Shown: positions 1-9,718, numbered from the stretch's first letter. The stretch: 64,000 nucleotides of DNA from Acidocella sp. 20-57-95 (GCA_002255575.1 NCAT01000002.1:62001-126000), one strand, 5' to 3'. Translations and numbers: made by a program. The notes: a model not told the origin generated them from the letters alone.

Positions 1-543
1 GTGGCACTGGCGGTGGGGGCGAAGGCGGATTTATTTATGGCGCTGCATTGCGACCATTTACCCACGCCAGACCTGCGTGGTGCCAGTATTTTCACGCTTT
101 CATCGGACGCCTCCGACGATCTTGCAGCGAGCATTGCCGCGGATGAAAACCAGGCCGACCAGACCGCCGGACCCGCCATCCAAGGTGTCTCCCCGCAAGT
201 GGCGAATGTGCTGGCCAGCCTGGAGACCCGCGCCACCCGCATCGGCTCGGCGACCTTTGCGGAGGACATCCGCAATTCTTTCAAGGGTGCCGTGCCTTTG
301 CTGCCGGACCCGCTGCGCAGTGCCAATTTTGCCGTGCTGCGCGACCCTTCCGTGCCCAGCACGCTTCTGGAAATGGGTTGCCTGACCAATCCGCTCGATG
401 AAAAACTCCTGCGCAGCCCGAAACATCGCACGGAAATGGCAGAACGTCTGACCGCCGCGATTGACTTATATTTTCACCAATATGCCCCCGCCAAACCGCC
501 GCATGCCGCGCGGCCCCATAAATCTAACTGGCATGTGAGCTAA
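1..543 (+). CDS. N-acetylmuramoyl-L-alanine amidase, C-terminal part (5' end outside window)
   Basis: The frame is open from base 1, so the gene starts upstream and only about 180 C-terminal residues are visible. They match the Amidase_3 (AmiC-type) zinc amidase fold, which cleaves the bond between muramic acid and the stem peptide of murein. In visible-residue numbering, ADLFMALHCD carries a zinc-ligand His (about 16), followed by RGASIFTLS. STLLEMGCLTNP (about 120-131) holds the expected catalytic Glu (about 124) and the conserved (S/T)NP turn. The last 20 residues are a basic, His/Pro-rich tail. The gene lies 85 bases before the PBP1A gene, a common pairing of murein enzymes. The GTG at base 1 should not be taken as the start. 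Confidence 0.85.
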   Translation: MALAVGAKADLFMALHCDHLPTPDLRGASIFTLSSDASDDLAASIAADENQADQTAGPAIQGVSPQVANVLASLETRATRIGSATFAEDIRNSFKGAVPLLPDPLRSANFAVLRDPSVPSTLLEMGCLTNPLDEKLLRSPKHRTEMAERLTAAIDLYFHQYAPAKPPHAARPHKSNWHVS

Positions 544-628
544 TCAAGCGCGGCGTGCTCCTGGTTTGTTGAGACAAATTAAGTCCCACCTCCTCGCGGA
601 GGGCGCTGGGCAATGCTAATGAGACTCC

Positions 629-3253
629 ATGTCTGACCCCACAGGTAATTTTTCCGCCGGCCCTCCTCTTACCCCCAAACGGGGCGATGCGCCCCGGCAG
701 CAAGCTGGTAAGCAGCCCGGCAAGCCCCCACGCCAGCCAGCCAGCAAGCAGCGTCCGCCGCGCAAGCGCGGTGGCGTTTTCGGGTTTCTGGCGAGCTTCT
801 TCGTCGGCGGGTTGTACCGGTTTGGCGTTATCGCCGTGCTGCTCGCACTCATCGTTGGTGGTGGCGGGTTCTACGTGCTCAGCGCGGGCCTGCCGAGCGT
901 GGATTCTCTTAAAGATTACCGCCCGCCGCTGGAAAGCCGCATCTATGCGTCTAACTTCCAACTCGTCGCGGAGTTGGCAGACCAGCACCGCATCTATGTA
1001 CCTTATGATCGCATCCCACCGTTGGTGGCGCAGGCCTTCATTTCGGCGGAAGACCAGAATTTCTGGGTAGATCCCGGCATCGACCCCGCTGCCATCATCC
1101 GCGCCGGTGTCACCGATATGATGCGCTTGGGGTCGAACCGCCGGCCGATCGGCGCCTCTACCATCACGCAGCAGGTGGTCAAGAACATGCTGCTGGATAA
1201 CCGCATCACCTATGCCCGTAAAATCAAAGAAGTGATCCTGGCTTTGCGCGTCAGCCAGGCGATGAGCAAACAGCAAATCCTTACGCTCTACCTTAATGAA
1301 ATCTATCTCGGTAGCAATTCCTATGGGGTGGCGGCGGCGGCCCAAACCTATTTCAACAAGCCGCTCAACCAGCTTAACATCGCTGAAGCCGCCTCACTCG
1401 GCGCAATGCCGAAAGCCCCCAGCACCTACGACCCGTTTCGCCACCCGCAACAAGCGCTCGACCGCCGCAATTGGGTGATTGGCCGGATGCTGGCCGATGG
1501 CGCGATCTCAGCTGCCGACGCCAAAGCCGCCATGGCCGAGCCTTTGCTGCCACATGCTGGCACCCAGCCGCTTACCGTGCCGAATGCCGGCTATTTTGCC
1601 GATGCCGTGCAGCAGGATGTCGCCCAGCGCTTCGGTGCTGATGATGCCACCCAAGGTGGGTTGATCATCCGCACCAGCCTGAACCCGCAATTACAAGCCG
1701 CCGCCCAGACGGCGGTGCGCAACGGGCTGCAACATTACGACCACGCCTATAGCGGCTGGCACGGGCTGGTCGGCCATATTGACGACCCCGACCTCGCGCA
1801 GCGTTGGCAAGCTGATTTGGGCAAGCAGGCCACCCCGGCCGGTATGCGCCATAATTGGCATCTGGCCGTGGTCCTCTCGGTGACACCCACCGCCGCCAAG
1901 CTCGGCTATACCGATAATTCCGCCGCCGCGGGCACTGATACTGCTGTTATCGGTAGCATCGCGCTCGCCCAAACCCGCTGGGCGCGCCCCTGGGTGAATG
2001 GTCAGCCCGGCCCCGCACCTTATGAGATGTCGCAAGTGCTGCACCCGGGCGACTTCGTAATGGTCTCGCCCGGCAGCAAGCAAGCAACTTTCAACCTTGA
2101 GCAAATTCCCAACATCCAGGGTTCGTTGATTTGTATGGACCCGCGCACGGGCCGCATTCTCGCCATGGTGGGCGGTTGGAGCCATGATATCAGCCCGTTT
2201 AACCGTGCCACCCAGGCCCTGCGCCAGCCTGGCTCATCAGTGAAGCCGCTGGTCTATCTCACCGCCATGGAGCAAAATATCCAGCCCGACGCGCCGGTGT
2301 TGGACGCACCCTTCGTGCAGCAAATGCCTGACGGCACCACCTATCGCCCCGGCAATTACGAGGAAGATTTCCAAGGCCCGGTGCCGATCTATCACGCGCT
2401 GGAACAATCGCTGAACCTTGCCACCCTTAACCTCGCCCGCACCGTCGGGCTTGATAACATCGCCAAAAACTTCGAAAGCTTTGGCATTGTGAACCCGATG
2501 CCGCCTTATTACCCGTCTGCCATCGGCGCGATCGACACCACGTTATGGAAAATGGTTACCGCCTACGCCGCGTTGGATGAATATGGCCGCCAAGTTACCC
2601 CCAGCCTGATCGACAGCATCACCGACCCGGATGGCAAGGTGCTGTACCAGTCCAATACCGTGCCGGCCTGCGATAATTGCAGCGGCGGCGACCCCAGCCA
2701 GCCGCCGCAACTGACCTATGCCGGGCAGCAACTGGCCGACCCGGCCAGCGTGTTCCAGGACATCACGATGATGAAAGGTGTTGTGCTGCGCGGCACCGGT
2801 ACCCCCGCCGTCACCGGCATCACACAGCCGGTGGCCGGCAAAACTGGTACCACCAATAATTTCAACGATGCCTGGTTCATCGGCTTCACCCCCGGTGTGC
2901 TCACCGGCTGCTGGATCGGCTTTGATAAGCCCCAAAGCCTCGGCAAAGACCAAACCGGCGGCAATGTTTGCGGCCCAATCTGGAACGAATTCATGAAGGT
3001 CGCCCTGGCCGACCAGCCAAACCTCGACTTTGCCGTGCCCGACGGCGTGACCTTGCAAGCCACCAACGGCGTGACCGAAGCCTTCAAAACCGGCCAGGCC
3101 CCAGGCGCTCAATCCAGCGGCAGTCTGCTCGCGGGTAGCCCGCCGGCTGCTGTTACAACCCCGGCTAGCTCAAACGGCGCCGCCGTAGCGGGCCAGCCAA
3201 ACCCGCCCGTGCAAGCGCCTGCTGTCGATAAACAATTGGGCGGGCTGTATTGA
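629..3253 (+). CDS. mrcA: Penicillin-binding protein 1A (bifunctional glycosyltransferase/transpeptidase)
   Basis: This 874-residue class A PBP polymerises and cross-links peptidoglycan at the outer face of the inner membrane. A Pro/Lys/Arg-rich cytoplasmic tail (1-63) precedes one membrane segment (about 65-86). The GT51 domain follows, with EDQNFW (catalytic Glu141), GASTITQQ and LYLNEIYLG. The transpeptidase domain has the SxxK motif SSVK (Ser536), an SxN motif in QSLNLA, and the KTG motif KTGTT (Lys738). The C-terminal 70 residues are a low-complexity Ala/Gly/Pro/Gln tail. Length is slightly above the usual 800-850 because of the two tails. It follows an amidase gene in the same direction and is convergent with the phosphatase gene. 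Confidence 0.95.
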   Translation: MSDPTGNFSAGPPLTPKRGDAPRQQAGKQPGKPPRQPASKQRPPRKRGGVFGFLASFFVGGLYRFGVIAVLLALIVGGGGFYVLSAGLPSVDSLKDYRPPLESRIYASNFQLVAELADQHRIYVPYDRIPPLVAQAFISAEDQNFWVDPGIDPAAIIRAGVTDMMRLGSNRRPIGASTITQQVVKNMLLDNRITYARKIKEVILALRVSQAMSKQQILTLYLNEIYLGSNSYGVAAAAQTYFNKPLNQLNIAEAASLGAMPKAPSTYDPFRHPQQALDRRNWVIGRMLADGAISAADAKAAMAEPLLPHAGTQPLTVPNAGYFADAVQQDVAQRFGADDATQGGLIIRTSLNPQLQAAAQTAVRNGLQHYDHAYSGWHGLVGHIDDPDLAQRWQADLGKQATPAGMRHNWHLAVVLSVTPTAAKLGYTDNSAAAGTDTAVIGSIALAQTRWARPWVNGQPGPAPYEMSQVLHPGDFVMVSPGSKQATFNLEQIPNIQGSLICMDPRTGRILAMVGGWSHDISPFNRATQALRQPGSSVKPLVYLTAMEQNIQPDAPVLDAPFVQQMPDGTTYRPGNYEEDFQGPVPIYHALEQSLNLATLNLARTVGLDNIAKNFESFGIVNPMPPYYPSAIGAIDTTLWKMVTAYAALDEYGRQVTPSLIDSITDPDGKVLYQSNTVPACDNCSGGDPSQPPQLTYAGQQLADPASVFQDITMMKGVVLRGTGTPAVTGITQPVAGKTGTTNNFNDAWFIGFTPGVLTGCWIGFDKPQSLGKDQTGGNVCGPIWNEFMKVALADQPNLDFAVPDGVTLQATNGVTEAFKTGQAPGAQSSGSLLAGSPPAAVTTPASSNGAAVAGQPNPPVQAPAVDKQLGGLY

Positions 3254-3274
3254 AGGCTTTTCGTAAGCCCCACG

Positions 3275-3925
3275 CTATTCCCGGCGCAGAATACGATCAT
3301 TCAAGAAGCGGGCGATTGCGTTGGATTTGAACGATGCCTGTAATGCGGCGGCGTCGTAATCCTGGGCAACCCAGGTAAGGAATGGCTTGCCGCCAGTATG
3401 GCTTGCCCACGCGTCGATAAATTTATCAAGAATACCAGCTCTGGCGTATTTCAGATGCCCATAGCGCAATGCCAATTGAGATTTGGCCGTGGCTGGGCTT
3501 GCCCCTTCCACCAGCAAAAAAATCGCAGCCGCAAACCCGGCCCTGTCAGCGCCGGATTTACAATGGACCAAAGCCGGCTTGCGCATGTTTTTGTAGGCTT
3601 CGGCCAGTTGCAATATGGCTTCGCGCTGCGGCGCCACGCTGCTGCGAAATGGCATGTCCAAAAAATCCAACCCGAGCTTGCGCGCCGCCTCACGCGACAG
3701 CGTATCAGCGCCGGTGGTGGTGCGGCCGCGCAAATTGATCAATGTCTTGATTCCGAATCGCCTGACAAAACGCCGAAGATTGGCTGGCGTTGGGTGATTA
3801 GAGCGATACAGGACGTGCGGCTTCACGACATGGAAGTTCGTCCATACGATGCGCAGCACGCCATGGTCCACGAACAACGCATCGACCCAGGTGCGGTAGC
3901 GTGCCTTTGCTGAAATTGTTTCCAT
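3275..3925 (-). CDS. Dual-specificity/tyrosine-type protein phosphatase
   Basis: The 216-residue protein has the Cys-based phosphatase signature HCKSGADRAG at residues 121-130, with nucleophile Cys122 and phosphate-binding Arg128. Asp90 in DFLDMPF is a likely general acid. The layout fits the small bacterial DSP-like tyrosine phosphatases. No signal peptide or membrane helix is visible, so it is probably cytoplasmic. It lies 14 bases downstream of a glycosyltransferase gene on the same strand, so the pair is probably co-transcribed. Related phosphatases are often found beside polysaccharide or lipopolysaccharide genes. The substrate cannot be told from sequence; phosphotyrosine, phosphoinositide or a phosphosugar are all possible. 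Confidence 0.8.
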   Translation of the reverse strand: METISAKARYRTWVDALFVDHGVLRIVWTNFHVVKPHVLYRSNHPTPANLRRFVRRFGIKTLINLRGRTTTGADTLSREAARKLGLDFLDMPFRSSVAPQREAILQLAEAYKNMRKPALVHCKSGADRAGFAAAIFLLVEGASPATAKSQLALRYGHLKYARAGILDKFIDAWASHTGGKPFLTWVAQDYDAAALQASFKSNAIARFLNDRILRRE

Positions 3926-3939
3926 CAGATCATCATATA

Positions 3940-4782
3940 CTAAGTATTGCTCTGGCGATTTGTGAAATGGACATGACCTGCCATGGTTCTGTCAGACGCC
4001 AATAATTCAGCAAACATACCGGCGTTGGGTGAGGCTTTGCCGGACGGCCGGGGATGGTTCATATGCAGCACAATCGAGCCAAAAACACCTTCTTTGCGGG
4101 ACACGCCCGAGCGTATCAGCCTGACGACAAAGTCTGAATCCTCAAACCCATGGCATTGGTAACGCTCATCAAACCCGCCCACGGCCATAAAGTCGGCGGT
4201 CCAAACGGCCAGATTGCAGGTTTGGGCCCGATTATATTGATCGTGCTGCCAATAACGAAATGCCAGCTTGGCTGGTGCGTTCAGCAGTTCAAAAGGGCCG
4301 GATACTTGGCCCGCCAAAGCCCACATGAACCAATAAGGCCAATAGCCTGAGCGCGGCTTACGATTGGCCAGTACGCGCCGGGTGATAGCCCGCCCCAGCC
4401 ATGTGCGCCGACCGCTGACAAACATCCCGCGCTCGCGCAGTTTTAAATGTCCGCGGATGAAGTTTTTCATTACAAAGCAATCGCCATCAATGAATATAAT
4501 ATAGTCACTGCTGGCCCGCGCCGCTGCCAGATTTCGGATCTCACTCAAGCGAAACCCTTCATCGGGATGCCAAATATGCTTGATTGGCACGGGAAAATCA
4601 CGGCTGATGCGGGCAATCAGTGCCGCCGTTGCGGGAGCAGAACCATCATCAGCAATGATAATCTCAAAGTTTGTTTCTTGCTGGTGGCGAAAAGATTCCA
4701 GGCAGACTTCCAGCGCCTCTGGCCAATTATAGGTGCTTACAATAATCGATACGATCGGCGTGGTAAGGTTCTGCGTATCCAT
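3940..4782 (-). CDS. Family 2 glycosyltransferase
   Basis: This 280-residue GT-A enzyme has the GT2 pattern VSIIVSTYN near the N-terminus, ADDGS (about 44-48), the metal-binding DGD (99-101) and a late GFEDSD motif, the expected catalytic-base region of chondroitin-synthase-like GT2 enzymes. No membrane helix is evident. It likely adds a sugar to a cell-surface glycan; donor and acceptor are unknown. It is upstream of the phosphatase gene on the same strand and divergent from prfB. Base composition looks somewhat less GC-rich than the flanking housekeeping genes, a mild hint of a variable surface-polysaccharide locus. Confidence 0.8.
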   Translation of the reverse strand: MDTQNLTTPIVSIIVSTYNWPEALEVCLESFRHQQETNFEIIIADDGSAPATAALIARISRDFPVPIKHIWHPDEGFRLSEIRNLAAARASSDYIIFIDGDCFVMKNFIRGHLKLRERGMFVSGRRTWLGRAITRRVLANRKPRSGYWPYWFMWALAGQVSGPFELLNAPAKLAFRYWQHDQYNRAQTCNLAVWTADFMAVGGFDERYQCHGFEDSDFVVRLIRSGVSRKEGVFGSIVLHMNHPRPSGKASPNAGMFAELLASDRTMAGHVHFTNRQSNT

Positions 4783-4974
4783 GCGGCGTCATGGCTCCAG
4801 GGCAAGATTATTTTAGACGCGATCAGCTTGGTTTGATTAGTCGGATTACCCAATCATAAGCAAGCACAGTCTCAGTTTACCACATAATGTTGCGGGCCGG
4901 GTCTGGAAGGCCCCCCCGAACGGTTGCAGCCAGAGTCTGGCATTCCAATCTTGCTTCTCGTATAAAGTGTGCCG

Positions 4975-4979
4975 AAGGA
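4975..4979 (+). promoter_or_regulatory. Ribosome-binding site of prfB
   Basis: AAGGA lies eight bases before the ATG at 4988. It supports that ATG as the true start of release factor 2, even though the zero frame stops after 23 codons. A TATAAA hexamer at 4961-4966 could be part of a -10 element, but no convincing -35 element was found. Confidence 0.6.
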
Positions 4980-4987
4980 TCATTGAG

Positions 4988-6119
4988 ATGTCAGCAGAAT
5001 CAGACCAGTTGAATGAACAGATTACCCAGTCGGTAGCTTTGCTGCGGAGGCATCTTTGACTGGGATTCGGCGGTTATACGGCTGGCGGAGCTAGATTCGC
5101 GCGCGGAAGACCCCTCGCTCTGGAATGATGCGGCAGCGGCCCAGGAGATGATGCGCGAGCGTGGCCGGATTGCCGGATTGGTTGAGGGGGTTCGTGCGCT
5201 TGAGCGCGATACCAGAGACACGGTTGAACTCATTGCGCTGGGCGAAGCTGAAGGCGATGCGGATATCGTGAAGGATGGCATCGCCACCCTCACGGCGTTG
5301 GCTGAGGAAGCCAAGCGGCGTGAGATTGAGAGTTTACTCTCTGGCGAGGCTGATGGCCGCGATGCGTTCATGGAAATCAATGCCGGGTCTGGTGGCACGG
5401 AGGCGCAGGATTGGGCGCAGATGATGGCACGCATGTATATGCGCTGGGCCGAGGCACGCAAGTTCAAGGTTGAGATTCTGGACCAGTCCGAGGGCGAGCA
5501 AGCAGGCATTAAATCCATCTCGCTGCAAATTACCGGCCCTAATGCTTATGGCTGGCTGAAGACCGAATCTGGTGTGCATCGTCTGGTGCGGATTTCACCG
5601 TTCGATTCGGCGGCGCGCCGGCATACCAGCTTTTCCTCGGTGTGGGTGTATCCGGTGGTGGATGACAGCATCGAGATTGAAATCAACCCGGCCGATTTAA
5701 AGGTGGATACCTACCGCGCTTCGGGGGCGGGCGGGCAGCACGTAAATAAAACCGAATCTGCCATTCGAATTACCCATGTGCCCACTGGGATCATCGTGGC
5801 CTGCCAAACCGACCGCAGCCAGCATCGCAACCGCGCCACCGCCATGAACATGCTGAAGGCCCGCATGTATGAAATGGAATTGCAAAAACGTGAGGCTGCG
5901 TCAGCCGCCACGGAGGCTGCCAAAACCGATATCGGGTGGGGCCATCAGATACGTTCCTATGTGTTGGCACCCTATCAGCTGGTGAAAGATTTGCGCACCG
6001 GGTACGAGACCGGCAACCCAGCGGCAGTGCTCGATGGTAATCTCGACCCGTTCATGGCTGCTTCCTTAGCTGCCCGCGTGGGCGCGACGCGGTCTGATGC
6101 TTCGGCGATGGCGGAGTAA
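4988..6119 (+). CDS. prfB: Peptide chain release factor 2, expressed by programmed +1 frameshift
   Basis: RF2 releases the peptide at UGA and UAA codons. Reading from ATG 4988 gives 23 codons, then an in-frame TGA at 5057-5059. Slipping +1 there (CTT TGA C) continues as [15 protein letters not shown], the normal RF2 N-terminal region, into the long frame that ends at 6119. The product is about 376 residues. The specificity tripeptide SPF is at about 203-205 and the catalytic GGQ at about 248-250, close to their positions in E. coli RF2. Starting at the internal ATG 5148 would delete about 53 conserved N-terminal residues. The gene is divergent from the glycosyltransferase gene, with about 200 intergenic bases. 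Confidence 0.95.
5045..5060 (+). promoter_or_regulatory. Programmed +1 ribosomal frameshift site of RF2
   Basis: The sequence CGGAGGCATCTTTGAC contains the canonical slip CTT TGA C. An internal Shine-Dalgarno-like CGGAGG lies three bases upstream of the CTT codon, the same arrangement as in the known RF2 site. In the known mechanism, scarce RF2 makes termination at the UGA slow and the ribosome slips +1, so RF2 limits its own synthesis. The conclusion that it works here rests on the exact motif and on the conserved protein continuing in the +1 frame. Confidence 0.95.
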
Positions 6120-6128
6120 TGGATTTAT

Positions 6129-6722
6129 TTACGATAGACCCTGGCTGAAAATTGTCTGTAACTGCCCGCGCATGGCCAAATCAATCACATCCGGCCCGAG
6201 GGCTAGCACGGCGATCGTGATGTTGGTCACGAGCACCAACCCGAGCGCCTGCCAACCGCCAATCTGCAAGCCGTTGCGCACGGTAAACCAGTGGAACCAC
6301 ATAATATAACTGCCGAGCACCGCGATCATGATCATCCCGGCAGCACCTTCGCTGAAGCCCGCAGTTACCAACCCGGCGCCCGCGAAGCCGCCCAGCAATA
6401 ATAAAGGCACCGCCAGCCAGAATGACCAGTTGAGCGCGGTGACCGTGCGCAGCCAAGTGGCCTGCCGCTGCCACAGCCGGGCAAATTCATAGGTAATCAC
6501 CGCCGGGGCCAGAGCCACACAAAGCTGTGCGGTGAAAGATGTCAGCGCCGTTTGCACATCGCCTTTGACCAGTAGCAACATAGACCCTACCAGCGGAAAT
6601 GCGATTAGCGGTGCTAATGAGGCGGTCATGGCGTTTACATGATTGCCAAATTCAGCAATCCCGGCGCTGCGCCCGCGCGCCAGCAGGAATAGGCCCTTTA
6701 ATATGTTTGTGCTTTTGGTCAC
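6129..6722 (-). CDS. Polytopic membrane protein of unknown function
   Basis: From the GTG at 6722 this is 197 residues with about five hydrophobic segments (for example around LIAFPLVGSMLLL, LAVPLLLLGGFAGAGL, MIMIAVLGSYIMWF and LGLVLVTNITIAVLALG). I recognise no family motif; the general layout loosely recalls Yip1-type membrane proteins, but that is a weak comparison. The start is chosen because GTG 6722-6720 overlaps the dapE stop as GTGA, which gives translational coupling. A longer frame upstream would run inside dapE. It is third in the dapD-dapE unit, but nothing in the sequence links it to lysine synthesis. Confidence 0.65.
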   Translation of the reverse strand: MTKSTNILKGLFLLARGRSAGIAEFGNHVNAMTASLAPLIAFPLVGSMLLLVKGDVQTALTSFTAQLCVALAPAVITYEFARLWQRQATWLRTVTALNWSFWLAVPLLLLGGFAGAGLVTAGFSEGAAGMIMIAVLGSYIMWFHWFTVRNGLQIGGWQALGLVLVTNITIAVLALGPDVIDLAMRGQLQTIFSQGLS

Positions 6723-7825
6723 GCCGCAAAACCTGCGATGATGCCACGATAAATCTGTGTCAGTTGTCGCAATTGCGCGACCGGGACGCATTCATCGGCT
6801 TGGTGCATACTGGCGCCCACCAGCCCAAATTCCGCCACTGGGCAGACGCGGGTGATAAATCGTGCATCCGACGTACCGCCGCCGGTATCAAGCTTTGGCG
6901 TGACACCGGTGACCGCCAGAATGGCAGCACAGAGATTATCCACATCTGGCCCGGGTGCGGTTAAAAACGCTTCGCCAGAGCAGTGAATTTTCAAATCCGC
7001 TGCGGGCGCAAACATCGCCAAGGTCTCCGTCAGCCAATCGCTCAGTGAGGCTTCGTTATGCAAATCATTAAAGCGGATATTCAACTTTGCCGTGGCTTGT
7101 GCCGGGATCACGTTGTGCGCTTGGTTGCCCACATCCACGCTGGTTATTTGCAGGCAAGAGGGCTCGAACCATTTTGTGCCCGCATCCAATTTATGCGCGG
7201 CCATTGCCGCCAGTGCTGGCACCAGCTTGTGAACCGGGTTATCCGCCAAATGCGGGTATGCCGCATGGCCTTGCCGCCCATTTACGGTGATCACCGCATT
7301 CAAACTGCCGCGGCGGCCAATTTTTACCACGTCACCCAGCTTAACCTTGCTGGTTGGCTCACCAACAATGCAAAAATCAGGAATCTTGCCGTGGCTTTTC
7401 ATCCAATCCAGCACTTTGACAGTGCCATCCAACGCCTCGCCTTCTTCATCGCCGGTGATCAGCAGTGAGAGTTTTTGGCTTGCATCGGTTTGCGCGGCGG
7501 CCGCCACGAAGGCGGTGATCGCACCTTTCATGTCGCACGCCCCGCGCCCATACAGCACGCCACCATCGACATCACCGCCAAACGGTTTATGCCGCCACGC
7601 GGCACTGCCTGGTGGCACCACATCTGTGTGTCCGGCAAAGCATAAATGCCTGCCCTTGGTGCCGCGTTCGGCGAACAGATTTTCAATTTCGCCAAATTTC
7701 AGCCGGGTAACGCTAAACCCCAACGCAGTGAGCGCGGCCGCCAACAAATCCTGCGCCCCTGCATCCAGCGGCGTTACCGAAGGGCAGCGCAGCAGGGCTT
7801 GCGCCAGCGGCAGCGGGTCAATCAT
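6719..7825 (-). CDS. dapE: Succinyl-diaminopimelate desuccinylase
   Basis: DapE hydrolyses N-succinyl-LL-2,6-diaminopimelate to LL-diaminopimelate in the lysine and murein pathway. The 368-residue length is typical of the M20 metallopeptidase-like family. Visible motifs are [12 protein letters not shown] (zinc ligand His66, Asp68), [10 protein letters not shown] with the bridging Asp, and TGDEEGEA with the catalytic Glu. The first codon overlaps the dapD stop as ATGA, so the two pathway neighbours are translationally coupled. The dapE stop in turn overlaps the start of the next gene. Confidence 0.95.
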   Translation of the reverse strand: MIDPLPLAQALLRCPSVTPLDAGAQDLLAAALTALGFSVTRLKFGEIENLFAERGTKGRHLCFAGHTDVVPPGSAAWRHKPFGGDVDGGVLYGRGACDMKGAITAFVAAAAQTDASQKLSLLITGDEEGEALDGTVKVLDWMKSHGKIPDFCIVGEPTSKVKLGDVVKIGRRGSLNAVITVNGRQGHAAYPHLADNPVHKLVPALAAMAAHKLDAGTKWFEPSCLQITSVDVGNQAHNVIPAQATAKLNIRFNDLHNEASLSDWLTETLAMFAPAADLKIHCSGEAFLTAPGPDVDNLCAAILAVTGVTPKLDTGGGTSDARFITRVCPVAEFGLVGASMHQADECVPVAQLRQLTQIYRGIIAGFAA

Positions 7826-8667
7826 GCGCGTAAAAGATCATTGATCGAGGTTTTGCTGCGGGTCTGGGCATCCACGCGCTTGACGATCACCGCGCAATTA
7901 AGGCTTGGCCCTGGCGTGCCATCCGGCAGCGCCTTGCCCGGCAAGCTGCCCGGCACCACCACCGAATAAGCCGGCACGCGGCCATAGATAATTTCACCGG
8001 TATCACGGTCGATGATCTTGGTGGAAGCGCCCAAGAACACGCCCATGGAGAGGACCGCGCCTTGTTCCACAATCACGCCTTCCGCCACTTCTGAACGCGC
8101 ACCGATAAAACAATCATCCTCGATCACCACCGGGTTGGCCTGCAACGGTTCCAACACCCCACCGAGCCCCACGCCGCCGCTAATATGGCAGTTTTTGCCC
8201 ACCTGGGCACAGGAGCCGACCGTGGACCAGGTGTCGATCATGGTGCCTTCACCCACGCGCGCGCCCACATTCACGAAACTTGGCATTAAAATGACACCCG
8301 GCGCGATGAAGGCTGAGCGCCGCACCACAGCACCCGGCACCGCGCGAACGCCGGCGGCGGCAAAGCGGGCTTCATCCCACCCTGCAAATTTCAGGGCCAC
8401 CTTGTCGTAAGCAGGCAAGCTGCCGCCGAGCGGCGTGTTGGCGTAAAGCCGGAAAGATAGCAGCACGGCCTGTTTGAGCCATTGATGCACATCCCAACCG
8501 CCACCATCCCTTGGGGCGGCCACCCGCGCCGCGCCGGAATCCAGCAAGTCCAATGCCGCTTCTACGGCTTCCCGGTCGGCCCCCGTAGACGTTGGGCTCA
8601 GCTCGGCCCGGCGCGCCCAGGCGGCTTCAACGGCAAGTTTCAAGTCGGAAGTGGCAATGCTGGTCAT
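7822..8667 (-). CDS. dapD: 2,3,4,5-tetrahydropyridine-2,6-dicarboxylate N-succinyltransferase
   Basis: DapD transfers succinyl from succinyl-CoA to tetrahydrodipicolinate, the step before aminotransfer and DapE. From ATG 8667 the product is 281 residues, the usual family size, beginning [17 protein letters not shown]. An upstream in-frame start would add 23 atypical residues. The middle and C-terminal parts show left-handed beta-helix hexapeptide repeats (for example [27 protein letters not shown] in pieces) and the family motif [12 protein letters not shown]. It is the first gene of the minus-strand dap unit. The 130 bases to the divergent gene at 8798 probably hold its promoter. Confidence 0.95.
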   Translation of the reverse strand: MTSIATSDLKLAVEAAWARRAELSPTSTGADREAVEAALDLLDSGAARVAAPRDGGGWDVHQWLKQAVLLSFRLYANTPLGGSLPAYDKVALKFAGWDEARFAAAGVRAVPGAVVRRSAFIAPGVILMPSFVNVGARVGEGTMIDTWSTVGSCAQVGKNCHISGGVGLGGVLEPLQANPVVIEDDCFIGARSEVAEGVIVEQGAVLSMGVFLGASTKIIDRDTGEIIYGRVPAYSVVVPGSLPGKALPDGTPGPSLNCAVIVKRVDAQTRSKTSINDLLRA

Positions 8668-8797
8668 AATACCCTGCGTTATTTTGTGATGTGGCAAACG
8701 GGCCGGACCATGCTCAAGCCCAGCGCGGCCTGTCAACGTGCCACATGATCGTCAGTTTGCTAACGCGCTCTTTACCCGGCCCCTTTAAATTCCCCGC

Positions 8798-9718
8798 ATG
8801 GTCATTTCCCGCACAGGCTTTTACCAGCCGCCGCCGCAACCGGTTGTTTTGCCTGATGTTCAGCCCTCAGCCTGGTTAGCGGATTCGGCGCCACTTGCGG
8901 ATGCAGCATTTGAAACAGACGCCGATGGGCAGTTTACTGGCTTTGGCGGTGCCATGCTATTTGGGCACGAGGCTGCCGCCTTGCTCGGCGTTGCCGCCGC
9001 GACCCTGTTCAGTCTCCCAATTGGCCTGTTCGCCACGATTTTAGCGGAACTTAGCGCCGGCACCACCGCCTGGCACGCCCGCCTGGCGCTCAAGCAGCGC
9101 AATGGCAAAACCGCTATCGTCCGTCTGGCCCTAACCGCTGGACCGGTGGCGGGGTTTCGCGGCCTGATCACCCATCTCGACTCTGAACTGGCTGATTTCA
9201 CCACCCGCACGGCTCTGCCCGCCGCCTCACCCGCACGGCTGCTCTGCCCCGAAACCGGCCTATGGACACTTGCCAGCTTTACCGACCAGACCGCCCGCCG
9301 GTTTGACCGGCTGGACGTTGAAGGTCAGCCCGGTACGCTGATGCTACTTGGCTTCAACCAAAGCGACCCCGCCCTGCACACGCCCGTCGCCATCGCGATT
9401 GCCGAGGAGCTGCGTGATATTATCCGCCCGACTGACCTGCTCGGCCGGATCGCGCCGGGTATCATTGCGCTTTGGTGTGATGGTATGGACCATCTTACCG
9501 GTGCCGAACGGGCCGCGCGTTTTTGTAAATATCTTCCCAAAGCTGTGCCCGGCACGGTTCTCATTTCCATCGGGCTCGTCACACGTTGGCCCACCAGTGC
9601 GGATGATCCGCAATCGTTGCTCGCCCGCGCCACCCAATCGCTCGCCAAAGCTGAAGATGCCACAAGGCGTGAAGCTTCCGGCCAGTGGCATGTTTGGCAA
9701 AAAGACCACAGCGTCTGA
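8798..9718 (+). CDS. PAS-like protein with a degenerate GGDEF domain
   Basis: In this 306-residue protein the first half resembles a PAS-type sensor (FETDADGQFTGFGGAMLFGHEAAALLG). The second half follows the diguanylate cyclase fold: CPETGLWTLASF, an Asp-rich helix region, then DLLGRIAPGIIALW at the place where active enzymes have RxGGDEF. The active-site GGDEF is therefore replaced by APGII and the protein is unlikely to make cyclic di-GMP. It could bind nucleotide or act as a protein scaffold. No membrane helix is visible. It ends 54 bases before grpE in the same direction. Confidence 0.6.
   Translation: MVISRTGFYQPPPQPVVLPDVQPSAWLADSAPLADAAFETDADGQFTGFGGAMLFGHEAAALLGVAAATLFSLPIGLFATILAELSAGTTAWHARLALKQRNGKTAIVRLALTAGPVAGFRGLITHLDSELADFTTRTALPAASPARLLCPETGLWTLASFTDQTARRFDRLDVEGQPGTLMLLGFNQSDPALHTPVAIAIAEELRDIIRPTDLLGRIAPGIIALWCDGMDHLTGAERAARFCKYLPKAVPGTVLISIGLVTRWPTSADDPQSLLARATQSLAKAEDATRREASGQWHVWQKDHSV

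Noticed and set aside
524..1345. Long open frame (273 codons) on the minus strand
   Set aside because: It lies entirely opposite the well-supported PBP1A gene and its translation has no recognisable domain; GC-rich coding DNA gives such antisense frames.
5057..5059. In-frame TGA in prfB as a sign of a pseudogene
   Set aside because: The context CTT TGA C with an upstream CGGAGG is the known programmed frameshift signal, and the rest of the gene is intact.
5000..5518. 172-codon minus-strand frame at the prfB start
   Set aside because: It is Ser/Ala/Arg low complexity and antisense to the conserved RF2 N-terminus.
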